A DNA stretch of 64,000 nt from Cryptomeria japonica. Its lineage: Eukaryota; Streptophyta; Pinopsida; Cupressales; Cupressaceae. Under the pieces are notes generated by a model. That model made no database searches, had not been told where the DNA came from, and saw only the letters and a list, made by a program, of their open reading frames with translations. Numbering within the stretch: position 1 is the stretch's first letter; every line of letters begins with the position of its first letter. The position numbers were made by a program, and so were the translations under genes. This document shows positions 12,300-23,621 of the stretch, piece by piece. The stretch is taken from NCBI RefSeq assembly GCF_030272615.1, contig NC_081410.1:126839140-126903139 (forward strand), given 5' to 3'.

Positions 12300-14830
12300 C
12301 GAGACACTATATGACCCCTTACAATACCATATGACTCCTTAGGACACCATATGACCCCTAACAACACCATATCATATCCTAAGGGGTCATATGGTGTTGT
12401 TAAGGGTCATATGGTGACCTAAGGGGTTATATGGTGTCGTTAGGGGTCATATGGTGTCATATAGTATTCTATGACCCCTTAGGATAACATATGACCCCTA
12501 ACGATACTATACAGTATCCTAAGGGGTCATATGGTGTCCTAAGGAGAAATATGGTCTTCTATGACCCCTTAGGACACCATATAACCCCTAATGACACCAT
12601 ATGGTGTCCTAAGGGGTCATATGGTATTTTATGACCCTTAGAATACCATATGACCCCTAACGACACCATATGGTGTCCGAAGGGGTCATATGGTTTCCCA
12701 AGGGGGCATATGATGTCCTAAGGGGTCATATGGTGTTCTATGACCCCTTAAGACACCATATGACCCCATACGACACCATATGACCCATAATGACACCATA
12801 TGGTGTCCTAAGGGTCATATGGTGTCATTAGAGGTTATATGGTGTTCTATAACCCCTTAGGACACCATATGACCCCTAATGACACCAAATGGTGTCCTAA
12901 GGGGCCATATGGTGTTTTAAAATCCCTTAGTACACCATATGACCCCTAACATCACCATATGGTATCTTATGGGGCCATATGATTTCCTAAGGGTCATATG
13001 GTGTCCTAAGGGGTCATATGGTGTTCCATGACCCCTTAGGATACCATATGACCCCATACAACACCATATAACCCCTAACAACACCCTATGGTGTCCTAAG
13101 GGGTCATATGGTGTTCTATGACCCCTTAGGACACCGTATGACCCCTAATGGCAACATATGGTATCCTAAGGGGTCATATGGTGTTCTATGGCCCTTGGGA
13201 AACCATATGAGCCCTCAAGACACCATTTGACCCCTAAAAACACCATATGGTGTCCTAAGAGATCATATGGTGTTCTATGTCCCCTTGGGACACTATATGA
13301 CCCCATACGACACCATATGACCCCTCACGACACAATATAGTGTCCTAAGGGGTCATAGAACACCATATGACTCCTTAGGACACCATATGACCCCTAATGA
13401 CATCAGGTGACCCATTAGGACACCATATGGTGTTTTTAGGGGTCATATAGTGTCCTAAGGGGTCATAGAACACCATATGACCCCTTAGGACACCATATAG
13501 TGTCCTTAGGGGTCATGTGGTGTCCTAAGGAGTCAGATGGTGTCTTAAGGGGTCATAGAACACCATATAACCCCTTAGGACACTGTATGATCCCCTAGGA
13601 CACAATATGACCCCTAACGACACCATATGGTGTGGTTAGGGGTCATATGGTGTCCTAATGGGTTATATAACACCATATGACCCCTTAGGACACCATATGA
13701 CCCCTAACCACACCATATGACATACATGGCATATGGTGTCTTGAGGGGTCATAGAACACCATATGACCCTAAGGACACCATATTACCCCTAAGGACACCA
13801 TATGACCCCTTAGGACACCATATGGTGTCATTAGGGGTCATATAGTGTTATAAGGGGTCATAGAACATCATATGACCCGGTCATAGAACATCATATGACC
13901 CCTCAAGACGCAATATAACCCCTAACGACACCACATGACCCCTAACAACACCATATGACCCCTCAAGACAATATATGGTGGTCTTAGGTGTCATATGGTG
14001 TCCTAAGGGTCATAGAACACCATATGACCCCTTATAATACCATATGACCCCTAATGATACCATATGATCCCTTAGGACACCATATGACCCCTAACGACAC
14101 CATATGACCCCTAATGACACAGTATGGTGTCCTAAGGGGTCATATGGTGTCCTGAGGGGTCATATGGTGTTCTATGACCCCCTACGACACCATATGTCCC
14201 CTTTTAACATCCTAGTACATGAGATGACCACTTGTGACACCATATGACCCCTCAAGACACAATATGGCATCGTTAGGGGTCATATGGTGTCCTAAGGGGT
14301 CATATGGTGTTGTTAGGGATCATATGGTGTTCAGAAGAGTCATATGGTATTCTATGACCCATTAGGACACCATATGACCCCTAACGACATCATATGACCC
14401 CTTAGGACACCATATGACCCCTAATGACACCATATGGTGTCGTTAGGGGTCATATGGTGTCATAAGGGGTCATAGAACACCATATGACCCCTTAGGACAC
14501 TATATGGTGTCGTTAGGGGTCCTATCGTGTCATATGGTGTCCTAGGGAGTCATATGATGTCCTTAGGGGTCATAAAACACCATATGACCCCTTAGGACAC
14601 CATATGGTGTCGTTAGGGCTTATATGGTGTCCTAAAATATTATATGGTATCCTAAGGGGTCATAGAACACCATATGACCCCTTAGGACACCATATGACCC
14701 CTAACAACACCGTATGACCCCTTAGGACACCATATGACTTGTAATGACACCATACATGTTGTCCTAAGAGTTCATATGGTTTCCTAAGATAGATAGTACT
14801 GGTTTCCTAAGGGGTCATATGACCCACCAT
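12300..14830. repeat. Satellite of ~20-bp modules in alternating orientation
   Basis: The basic module is ACCATATGACCCCTTAGGAC with a common variant ACCATATGACCCCTAACGAC. Runs of direct modules switch to their reverse complement (GTCCTAAGGGGTCATATGGT) through the palindrome ACACCATATGGTGT, and switch back through a GTGTTCTATGACC/GGTCATAGAACAC junction. At a ~20-bp period the 2.5-kb block would hold on the order of 120 modules (estimate). Point changes are common, but the CATATG core is mostly kept. No open frame or terminal repeat is present. Confidence 0.93.
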
Positions 14831-14869
14831 GCTCCTGTACATACCTAGATGGGTTATATAGAGATATAA

Positions 14870-14902
14870 GATACCTAGACGGGGAGAGAGGTGTGAGAGA
14901 CC

Positions 14903-14978
<76 letters not shown>

Positions 14979-15315
14979 TGAGATAGATGGAGGGGGATAG
15001 AGAGAGGTTGGTAATGAGATATGGATGGAGATGCAAAGAGGTGGAGAGGGAATGAGAAAGAAACCTAGAGAGGGGTACAGAGGGTGTGATGGAAAGCTGA
15101 TGACGTAGACGATAAAGAGAGAATAATAATTAATAGGGAAGGGAGAGATAGATGGGGATAAGGAGGGAGAGGGAGAGGGAGATAGAGAGGGAAAGGCGAA
15201 GAAAAGAATGGAGATGCCTATAAATGGGAGGGAGGGATAAGAGGAGAGATGTAAGAATAAAGAGAGAGAAGAGTATGAGGGGATTGAGGGAGAGGTAGAA
15301 ATGGAGATGATGAAT
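14870..15315. repeat. GA-rich tract with (GA)n microsatellite
   Basis: It contains an uninterrupted GA dinucleotide run of about 65 bp near 14,903-14,968, followed by a G run, then GGGAGA-type purine sequence. ACCTAGA words recur near 14,840-14,905 and 15,060, the complement of the CTAGGT words in the CT-rich tract at 10.7-12.2 kb. Confidence 0.9.
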
Positions 15316-15320
15316 AATGA

Positions 15321-17778
15321 TGAGCTACTAAGGTCCTAACTAGTACTAAGAGGGGGGTGAATCAGTACACACAAAAACTTCTCAACACTTTATCATATTA
15401 AAACACAACTGTTTGGTTGTCTTCACCACCGAACTTAACAATGGCAAAACCAGTGAAACATAGATGCTTCAAATAGCTAAACTAGTTAAACAAAAGTACT
15501 TCAGACAACATTTAACAGATCTCAAATCTTGATGACTAATTCACCGATATTATCATGCATGAGTTGTATCAACAATACCACAACCATTTAACACTACAAG
15601 CATATCTAACTTTGTCAGAAACACACAATCATCACATGAAAAACTCACAACCCATAACACATAGATTTTTCATGTGGAAACCCAAATGGGAAAAACCACG
15701 GTGGGGATGAATACCCACAAGCTTGTTTGTGAACTCTTTTGAAATCTGCTCTATTAGGAGCCTAGTCTGGTTAAAGACTTACAATAAAGATTATGTTAGG
15801 AACCGATCATGTTAGGGATCACCCGGTTAAGGGATGGCTATATACCTTGTTAAAGGTTGAAACTCTATTAAGGGTTACCTCGCTAGAGGATTTAAATAAC
15901 TCAATGAACTTGAGCCACCTAGTTAGAGGATTTACAATAAAGCCTATTAAAGCTACCCGATCAAGGGATTTACCTTCTGTTGAAGTGGTTAGAAGACAAC
16001 AAGTAAAACTCTGATCTGATAACAACACTCCTTGCTAAGGAAAATCCTTTTCAGTTCCTCTCTTCTGCAATCACACTCTGTATATTCCTCACTCTAGTTT
16101 GGCAATTATCCAATCTCCAACATGCGGACACACACACAACTTTTGCCAACCCCTACAATAACAAAACTCATCGACCTTATTGTAATACCCTAAAAATGGC
16201 CATCTAAACCATGGGCCCCTAATCTCAACAACGTCACCAAGGTCCTAACCAAAGGCAATTAAATAAATCTTGAGCACACAATTAATTCTTTAAAAATTAA
16301 ATGTCACATGGCAAATTAATCAACCAATGTTAATTAAATATCTATTTAATTAATTGATCATTCCAAGAAAATCATTTTAAACAATTATCTTATTTATTTT
16401 AATTAAATATCTTTTGCATATTTAATTAAATAAATCAATTTGCCATTAAATCATCAAAAGGAGGAATTAATTTAAATTAAATAAATCAATTGAGCACAAA
16501 TCTTCAAAAATAGAAATAAATTTAAAAAAAGGAATTAATTGACCAAGAAAGAATAAAAAATTTGAGAAAAGAAATCAATTGGAAACAATCTTGAAAAACA
16601 AATTAAAAATTGATAAATAATCTCAGAGAAAGCAGTTAAAGCAATTAAATATTCAAATTGAATGAAATAGAGAATAAATTAGTTTTTCCTGATTTAATCT
16701 TATTTTAGTTCAATTTCCTTTAAAATTGAGAAAAGCATCCAATCACATTAATTCACCTGGATTGTGCTTCCTCTTTGAAAATCTTGACCGCTTGTCATTG
16801 TTTGATCTCAGCCTTTGGTTTCTTTCTGAATTTTCTATAAACTCAGGCTCTCATCTCTCATTCAAAGATCTTGGAGAATATATTGTTATCATGTCATTTT
16901 TGCTCTAGGTTCATTGAGAATATTGCATACATATTTAGATCATTTATCTCATTTATTGCTTAAATCTTGTTAGATTAATCTTGCATCCATCTAGCATTCA
17001 TCATGTTCATATAGATAAAATCCTTCGTCTTGATGTTGTCTAGTCACTAGTATTGCTTATAATCTGAGAGCAATCTTATTCTTGCATCTTTTAGAAGGCA
17101 ATGAGTCGATTTGTTATGGTTTATTATTCATTGATTATATCTGATTAATCATGCATGTAATGACTTGATTGAAGTGTTGTGTCTTGCAGATACAAATTCT
17201 TAGTCCACTTTTCACACACACACACACTTACAGACAAAAATTAGGTCGGTAGCATAAACCCTAAACCCTAAATATTTTAGGTTTACAATTACAAGCGGTC
17301 CAATCCTGACCATCCAAAAACATTACATAGAATGAAATAATCTAAGATAGATCTCAAGACATTTTGCATTGTCTAGCCTTCACCGCATCTGGAAAATAGT
17401 AACCCATCATGCGCTCTTCACACACTGCTCAAAAAATTGCACATTCCCAAGGTAGGCATTCAATGCATTCAGTCTTCACGCGCACGATCCTCAAGAAAAT
17501 CCTTCATGTGCACACAACTGATATGGCATCCTGATTCTTATCCTTATCGTTCACAAAACACCATCGGTTGCACCGCACAAGCCACATCGGAAACCCTAGA
17601 GCTAAACTGAGACCACAAATCGATAGTCACACTTAGTGAACCCCGACACCAGTCCACTTCATTCTAGTTGATCATAACCACTTCCAATCTTCATACCGGT
17701 GCATACCGGTATGCCTTCTTGAGCACTTATTGACATCAATGATAACATACATTGTCACCGCTTCATCATATGCCAACA
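15321..17778 (-). mobile_element. Ty1/copia 3' LTR, split by a solo LTR
   Basis: On the minus strand the LTR starts at 17,778 as TGTTGGCATATG, directly after the purine tract AAAGGGGGAGAT, the classic plant copia PPT/LTR junction. It ends around 15,321, just beyond the block that reads AGAGGGGGGTGAATCAG on the plus strand. The far end is the less certain edge. A 1,046-bp solo LTR (16,181-17,226) lies inside, so the original LTR was about 1.4 kb. The GTGGAAACCCAAATGGGAAA block near 15,675 lies in the LTR. The 54- to 73-codon frames here are not genes. Confidence 0.8.
16181..17226 (+). mobile_element. Solo LTR of the element-2 gypsy family
   Basis: It begins TGTAATACCCTAAAA and ends in a CACACACA run, the same termini as the element-2 LTR at 39,267-40,419, which lies in the opposite orientation. 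Internal blocks match (GGGCCCATGGTTTAGATG and CAAGGTCCTAACCAAAGGCAA in one or the other strand). Flanks are CTTAT (16,176-16,180) and CTTAC (17,227-17,231), a 5-bp target duplication with one mismatch. No internal region is present, so it is a product of LTR-LTR recombination. A TATA-like CTATAAACTC lies near 16,837. Confidence 0.88.
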
Positions 17779-17790
17779 ATCTCCCCCTTT
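17779..17790 (-). other. Polypurine tract of the copia element
   Basis: Plus-strand ATCTCCCCCTTT is AAAGGGGGAGAT on the minus strand, immediately before the TGTTGGC start of the 3' LTR. It primes plus-strand DNA synthesis in this superfamily. The ~300 bp up to the pol stop holds no other feature. Confidence 0.88.
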
Positions 17791-18091
17791 GGCATTGATG
17801 GCAATACTCAATGTATCATTACTCAGTAACATATATCGGTTGACATACAAAGGTTCAACTTAAAAGATCACCACCACCACCTGGACTGGTCAGTGTGCAC
17901 TCTTCCATATACCTTCTTCCCCATATATCTTCATCATCAGATACCTTCTCCCCCTTTGACAACAATGCCAAAGTGGAGGCACAAGCTTCCAAGCTCCACT
18001 ATGTTGCTCCCCCTATGGACTAGCATCCTTCAACACATCAATCTTGTAAGATCTGACATGGTAGTACCTGACTGATGTGGAGCATACAACT

Positions 18092-19521
18092 TTAGTTTAC
18101 TTCATGAAGAGATAGAACCCCTAATTCACCTCTCAAATAGGTAAATGTAGTCTTCGGTAAGGGCTTAGTGAATATGTCTGCTAGTTGCTCCTTACTGGAA
18201 ACATGTTTTAATACAACCTCTTTATTATGAACCTTTTCTCTCAAGAAGTGATACTTGAGCTCAATACGCTTGGTCCTAGCATGCAATACTAGATTTTTGG
18301 AAATATTTATTGCACTAGTATTATCACAGAAAATACTCACCGGTTTAGATATAGTCACTTCGAAGCCATTTAGTACATGCTTCATCCAGATTGCCTGAGT
18401 GCAGTTCATAAATGCTGCCACATACTCCGCTTCAGCTGTATAGTGGTAAATACAACTCTACTTCTTGTTTGTCCATGAGACTAGTCTACCACCAAGGAAG
18501 AACGCTCCACCGGTTGTGTTCTTCCGGTCATCCACATTACCTGCCCAATCTACATCGGTAAACATTTTGAGATCAAAGTCGCCATTGTATGGATAGCACA
18601 ATCCATAATTAACTATCCCTTTCAGGTATCTAAGAATCCTCTTACTGATACCAAGTGGGATTCTCTTGGACTCTTCTAAAAATGGGCTACTATGCCCACT
18701 GCATGAGCAATATCCGGTCTGTTGTGCACCACATAGTGCAACTTACCGATCATTGACTGGTACTCCTTCTCATCCACCAATGTTGTATCATCAGCATTTG
18801 TTAGTTTGCAGCCGGTCACCACCGGTGTTCCAACCGGTTTTCTCTCCTCCATGCCAAAGGTCTTCAATACCTCTTTGATATACTTGGAATGGGTAATGAA
18901 GATACCCTCCTTCATCTGCTAAATTTGTAGACCAATGAAGAACTTTATCTCTCCAATTAGAGACATCTCAAACTCTTTCTTCATTTCATCTACAAATGCA
19001 TGACTCATTTCATCTACAAATGCATAACTCATTTCATCATCTCCTCTGAAGATTATGTCATCTACAAATACTTCACAGATCAGTATGTGATCACCTTCAG
19101 ATTTCAAGTAGATGTTGTTGTCCTCACTTGTTCTCAGAAATCCTATCTTCACAAGATGAGAGTGTAACTGTTCGCACCATGCCCTTGGTGCCTGTTTCAA
19201 TCCATACAGGGCCTTGTGTAATTTGCACACCATGTCACCATCTTCTGACAAAGAAAACCCATATGGTTGCTCAATATACACTTCTTCCTCCAGGATTACA
19301 TTCAAGAAGGCAGACTTCACATCCTTCTGGTATACCTTAAATCCCTTTGAATGCTTCAAATGCAAGTAGCATTTGGACACCTTCCAGTCTAGCCACTGGG
19401 GAAAAGGTTTCTCCATAGTATTCTCCTTCTTCCTGAGCATATCCCTTGCATACAAGTCTTGCCCCATTCCTTACCACTGTGCCTTCTTCATTCAGCTTAT
19501 TCCTGAAGACCCATTTGGTAC
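18092..19521 (-). pseudogene. Ty1/copia pol remnant (RT and RNase H)
   Basis: Reading from 19,521 downward, the start matches the copia RT core (RLVCKGYAQ, FSPVARLE). It continues with KDVKSAFLN, LYGLKQAPRAW and VFVDDIIF, where FVDD is the catalytic motif. Then come the RT C-terminus (PVGTPV, MIGKLHYV, RPDIAHAV), a YLKG and FTDVDWAGN stretch, and the RNase H end (CDNTSAI, ADIFTKPLP) to the stop at 18,092. Frames change near 19.4 kb, and stops lie near 18,916 and 18,675 and around 18,460. A ~27-bp unit encoding a repeated SYAFVDEM-type segment is tandemly duplicated just after the catalytic motif. Integrase, protease and gag are missing because element 1 is inserted at 19,521. The copia element cannot make protein now. 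Confidence 0.95.
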
Positions 19522-20910
19522 TGTAGTCACATAAATCTGTCCATTTTAATTAAATAAATATTTCATATTTATTTGATTAAAAATCCACTAAGCCATCAGT
19601 TAATTAAATTAATATTTAATTGATTCATCTTCAAACATTCTTCTATTAATTAAATAAATTATTCAATTTATTTTAATTAATTCATTAAACCAAATTCACA
19701 ATCAATTAAATGAATAAATCATATTTATTTCATTTAATCCCCTTTTCCTCTTTTAAATAAATTAAATAAAACATTTATTTAAATCATTTATCCCCCCCAC
19801 TTGCATTTTCCTAACAAATGCCACTTGCACACATTTATTGAAATAAATTAATTTATTCTAAATAAAAATTATATTTTCTCTCACCCACCAAATCCACTTG
19901 CATTCCTAAACCCCCTTCTAGATTCTTCTAACCCCTTCCTAATTAACCTAATCCATCCCCTAATTATTGTCACATTCCTAAGCAACTTGGAGTCACTTCT
20001 CAAAGACTTCAAAGTCTTTGAAAAGTATTTAATGCTTTGTGTGTTCAACAATTTAACCTCTAAAGTCTTCCAAAACCACTAATGGCTCTTACATAACCAT
20101 TTATGGTTTATTCAACTTGCACTCATGTGTCTCCTCAAGCATTTATTACTTTGACCATGGTTATCCCTTTTTACCTTTGCACAAGAGTTTATCCATTGGA
20201 TAAAAGTTTTATTCTTTGAATAAAGAATTTATTCATTCAACCTAACCTTGACCTTAACTCCCAAGTTAACTCTCAGGTCATGTCAAGCATTTAATGCTTA
20301 TTCCCTCTCCTCTTAACCTATCTCACATTGACACTTGTCATCCTGGGATTGGGTTGAAAGCCCTCACATGGATTGAATATCATTCAATCCTGACCCTTAT
20401 TGAGATTACTCAATCTCAACCATCCATTGTTCCATTTTTCCTATAAATAGAGCTCATTTCTTCATAATCCACATCCTAAAAACTTGTATGCATCTAAGTT
20501 ATAGAGAATTTTAGAGAGCATTTAGCATAAATCACTAATATCTTGTCATTTTGGTTTAAAATAAATCATTTTAGCATCATAGCATCTAGTATTAGCTTTT
20601 TATTCACATTTAGAGTAAATACTTCAATCTCAAACCTCCATAAGCATCCATAGTGCAAAAAGTTGTTGAGAGCTACACTAGTTTGGAACTTGGAGAGGAG
20701 AGGAACAAAGGAGAAGGAGCTAAGAGCATGTTAGGAGGCATTTGGAGATGTCTCATCATATTTACTTTCCTAGTTAAATATTCTCTCATGCTTTTGGTAT
20801 CTCTTTTGATATGCCTGTTTAGGATAATCTTTTGTTGCTAACACTAATGTTTTGCTCTTGTGTGTGTGTTGTCTTCGAACAGATTTTCTAACCCTTTTTG
20901 CAGAGCATCA
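19522..20910 (+). repeat. 5' LTR of element 1
   Basis: The first ~468 bp align with 38,799-39,266, with about a dozen substitutions and one 4-bp gap by eye. The start (TGTAGTCAC) is certain. The end at 20,910 (GCATCA) is inferred from the PBS-like sequence that follows, because the matching part of the 3' LTR is outside the window. The interior is AT-rich with a TTAATTAAAT-rich U3. The host copia sequence GGTAC lies just before the LTR and is the expected target duplication, but its partner is not in the window. Confidence 0.85.
20441..20449 (+). promoter_or_regulatory. TATA box of the element 1 LTR
   Basis: CTATAAATAG in the LTR, about 920 bp from its start. Transcription would begin roughly 30 bp downstream, which places the U3/R border near 20,475. 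Confidence 0.7.
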
Positions 20911-20912
20911 TT

Positions 20913-20932
20913 TGGTGAACTAGACGTGAATC
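20913..20932 (+). other. Probable primer-binding site of element 1
   Basis: TGGTGAACTAGACGTG follows the inferred LTR end by two bases, as TTGGCACCC does in element 2. The priming tRNA is not assigned. If the LTR end is misplaced, this call falls with it. Confidence 0.45.
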
Positions 20933-20997
20933 AAACACCCAAAAACATTTTTTTTAAACACAACTAACTTGTTTGCATGTTGAGCCTGACACACAGG

Positions 20998-21240
20998 TCG
21001 CGCTTTAGCGCTTTTGATCACGTTGTAGTGCTATTGCAATTTGATATTCTAGCGCTATTGTCTCAAATTTAGTGCTATTGACCATCTTTTAGCACTTTTG
21101 TGGCTTAAATAGTGCATTTGTGATTGTTTCAATGCTTTTGTTTTGCTGTCAGAGTTTTTATTTTAGCGTTGTTGTCTTCGTATTAGTGTGTTTGTGTTAA
21201 ATAGCACTTTTGTTTGCACATAGAATGGTGCTATTGTAAT
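20998..21240 (+). repeat. Leader array of AGCGCTWTTG-type motifs
   Basis: About eleven irregularly spaced decamers of the form AGCGCTTTTG, AGCGCTATTG, AGTGCTATTG or AGCACTTTTG, starting about 70 bp after the probable PBS. Spacing varies from about 10 to 30 bp, so this is not a simple tandem repeat. The reverse complement (CAAAAGCGCT, CAATAGCGCT) fills 37,850-38,236 at the other end of the element. The rest of the leader (21,241-22,800) shows no other clear feature apart from a duplicated ~45-bp block (TTGGTGCTATAAAATTGAAC) near 21,390-21,490. Confidence 0.88.
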
Positions 21241-22802
21241 AGAATGTTGTATGAAAAAGACCATGTAATCGAAAAATAATTTTTCTTAGGCTTGTGGAAG
21301 CCCTCCCTATTTTGGATTTTACTAACCACTTGTTCCTTGTGCAAGTCTAAACTAACTTCATTTACTTGTTTAAAAATGAAAATTTTACATTTGGTGCTAT
21401 AAAATTGAACAAACAAATTTTCATTTCTTGCAAGATTAGGACAAAATTGGTGCTATAAAATTGAACAAACAAATTTTCATCTCTTGCAAGTTAGGATACA
21501 CCCTCCTTTTGGTGCTTAAAACAAGACAAAATTTTTTTTTCCTTTTATTGCATCAAACTTAAGCAAAACTTACAATCAACACTTCAAATTTTGGTGCAAG
21601 TAAAAAGAACAATCAACTTGTTTTATTTTACAAAATGATTTTACTTCAAAGCAAAACGAGCTCTTAATTCAGTTGACCGGGATTTCCAAATTCCTAGATT
21701 ACAACACATTGCTTTTGAAGTTAAAAAGAACCTCATGGTTGTTGGAGCAACATCTCCAAATAGATAAAAAATCATTGCGATGACAAGTTGAAAAGAACAA
21801 GTGTATTTTGTGTTTGGCACACTTGTGCAAAAAAGAGTTTGTCGAGTGGTCCTACTTCTAACACACACTATCCTCTCCCTTGGCTTTCGTGGTCCTAGGT
21901 GCAAGAGAAAAGTGTTAGTAACACTCAAATTTTTATCTTTCTAAGAGAGGCCTACCAAGAGACACATCACTCTTGAGAACAACCTCATGCGGTAAATCCT
22001 TCGAGCCGCTATAGAAATCAGGTGAGAGCGAAAGCTGTAGCCTTAGGTATAGTTGTTCCTACAGTGTAACTTGCTGAAAGGACAAATGGGCCCCACCACA
22101 AGTTACAAGGCTCTTAAGTGAGTCACTGCAGAATGAACTTATGTCCAAAAACATCGAACATTACTAAACACCTGTAAGTAGAAGCCCACCCATTCTATTG
22201 ATTGAAAATATTTGTGATACAATTTAGTCCAAGAGCATAGATGGTTTTGCTCCCAAGATACTCACCATACATATTTCCTTGAGTAGAAACATAGCTTTTT
22301 GAAAAGTCACTTGTGAATTGATGAAAGTGGTGACTCCCCCATCATAGGGATCATCTATTTGTTATGCTCGTACAAGACTTAGTATATCACATCCTTACCT
22401 TCCACGATGGGATTCATAAGGTATGTAGTACCAAAGTCGAAGAAATATCAAGATGTGGGCTGAACTTATCGCAACTAGCCATTTGACCTTAGGGATAAAG
22501 AGTGTTTGAAGTATTTTTGTTTTGATTCAAGACCAGTGAAAATTGAGCCAACTTTAGGCTTTGGAAAAACACCTTAAAATACATCTAAAGGAAAGGGTCA
22601 TAAAAAGCCCAAGGATTGGATTGATCTAGACCCATACCCATTTGTGCCTTTTGAGGCAACATTCTTGTGTTTGTGTGCTTGCTTTGTTTTCTTGTCAAGG
22701 AAAAAATCAAAAATCAAATTCCAAAAATAAGTATTCATCCAACATAAACATTTTCAGAAACCAACAAAAGATCAAAAACAAAGAGCAAGAGTATCAAACT
22801 AT

Positions 22803-23186
22803 ATGACCATTCTTCACATCTTGAGAAAGAAGAATCTTCATCAACACATCAACTTGAAGAAAAGACCATTGAGCTCAAAGACTCTTATCAAAAAGAGGAA
22901 ATTCTTCTATCTTAATAGACAAATCTTTGTCTCTCATAGAGCCTTCTTACGTCACATGCGTCTCTATCTTCAAGGGAAATCAAACGAATTTGATCCAGAG
23001 TCATTAAACCGCAGAGCTTTTATGCAATATCGAGCTTTGAGTTATCACAAAAACAAAGGAGGAAAGATCAACCCCGACTTCTTTCCAGACATTTGTATCA
23101 CATACAATGTAGCTCGAGAAATGCCACCAATGCCCGAAAGAAAAGAGGAAGAATTTGTCCCATATGTGACACAAAGATTTTATTAA
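22803..23186 (+). CDS. Upstream ORF of element 1 (Ogre ORF1-like position)
   Basis: An intact frame of 127 codons, about 440 bp before the gag start. The N-terminal half is Lys/Arg-rich (RKKNLHQHINLKKR, LIKKRK). The C-terminal half is mixed, ending with EMPPMPERKEEEFVPYV. I recognise no domain. Ogre-type elements are known to carry an extra ORF before gag, so position is the main argument. The first ATG is used; the coding start may be earlier. It may instead be chance, since no counterpart was found in element 2. The following 23,190-23,620 is non-coding leader. Confidence 0.4.
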   Translation: MTILHILRKKNLHQHINLKKRPLSSKTLIKKRKFFYLNRQIFVSHRAFLRHMRLYLQGKSNEFDPESLNRRAFMQYRALSYHKNKGGKINPDFFPDICITYNVAREMPPMPERKEEEFVPYVTQRFY

Positions 23187-23621
23187 AGTTAAAACATTTC
23201 ATCCATTATCACATCCATATATCATCAATCCATTCCAACTCTCAAAGCATCAAGAGGTTTTTGTCCTAAGTTCTATTTTCCAAAATTGCTTGAATCAAAC
23301 ACAAACACATCACTTTTTAGAGTGTCTCTACATCTAGGATAAACTCATCCTAAGAGGCATTTCTATGCAGGTTAAAACTAGTGTATGAGTGCATCCTCTC
23401 ATTACTAGGTAGTTAAGTCTGTAACACATCTCAGATTTCTCTAAACCTTATCACATCAAACCTTATCAAAAACAACAAGAAATTCAAGAAGGAAACTTTG
23501 GTAACATCTACCTTTAAGTTCTAAAGATCCATATGCAACACAACACACCAACCATAAATCTCTCATTTCATCAACAACTCATCATCATTTTCACCCAACT
23601 TCAACAAAAACTTTTTACAAA

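Noticed and set aside
12300-14830. CRISPR-like array
   Set aside because: Modules abut without unique spacers and occur in both orientations, and the context is plant repeats.
17255-17275. Telomere-like AAACCCTAAACCCTAAA
   Set aside because: Only two to three units; too short for an interstitial telomere tract.
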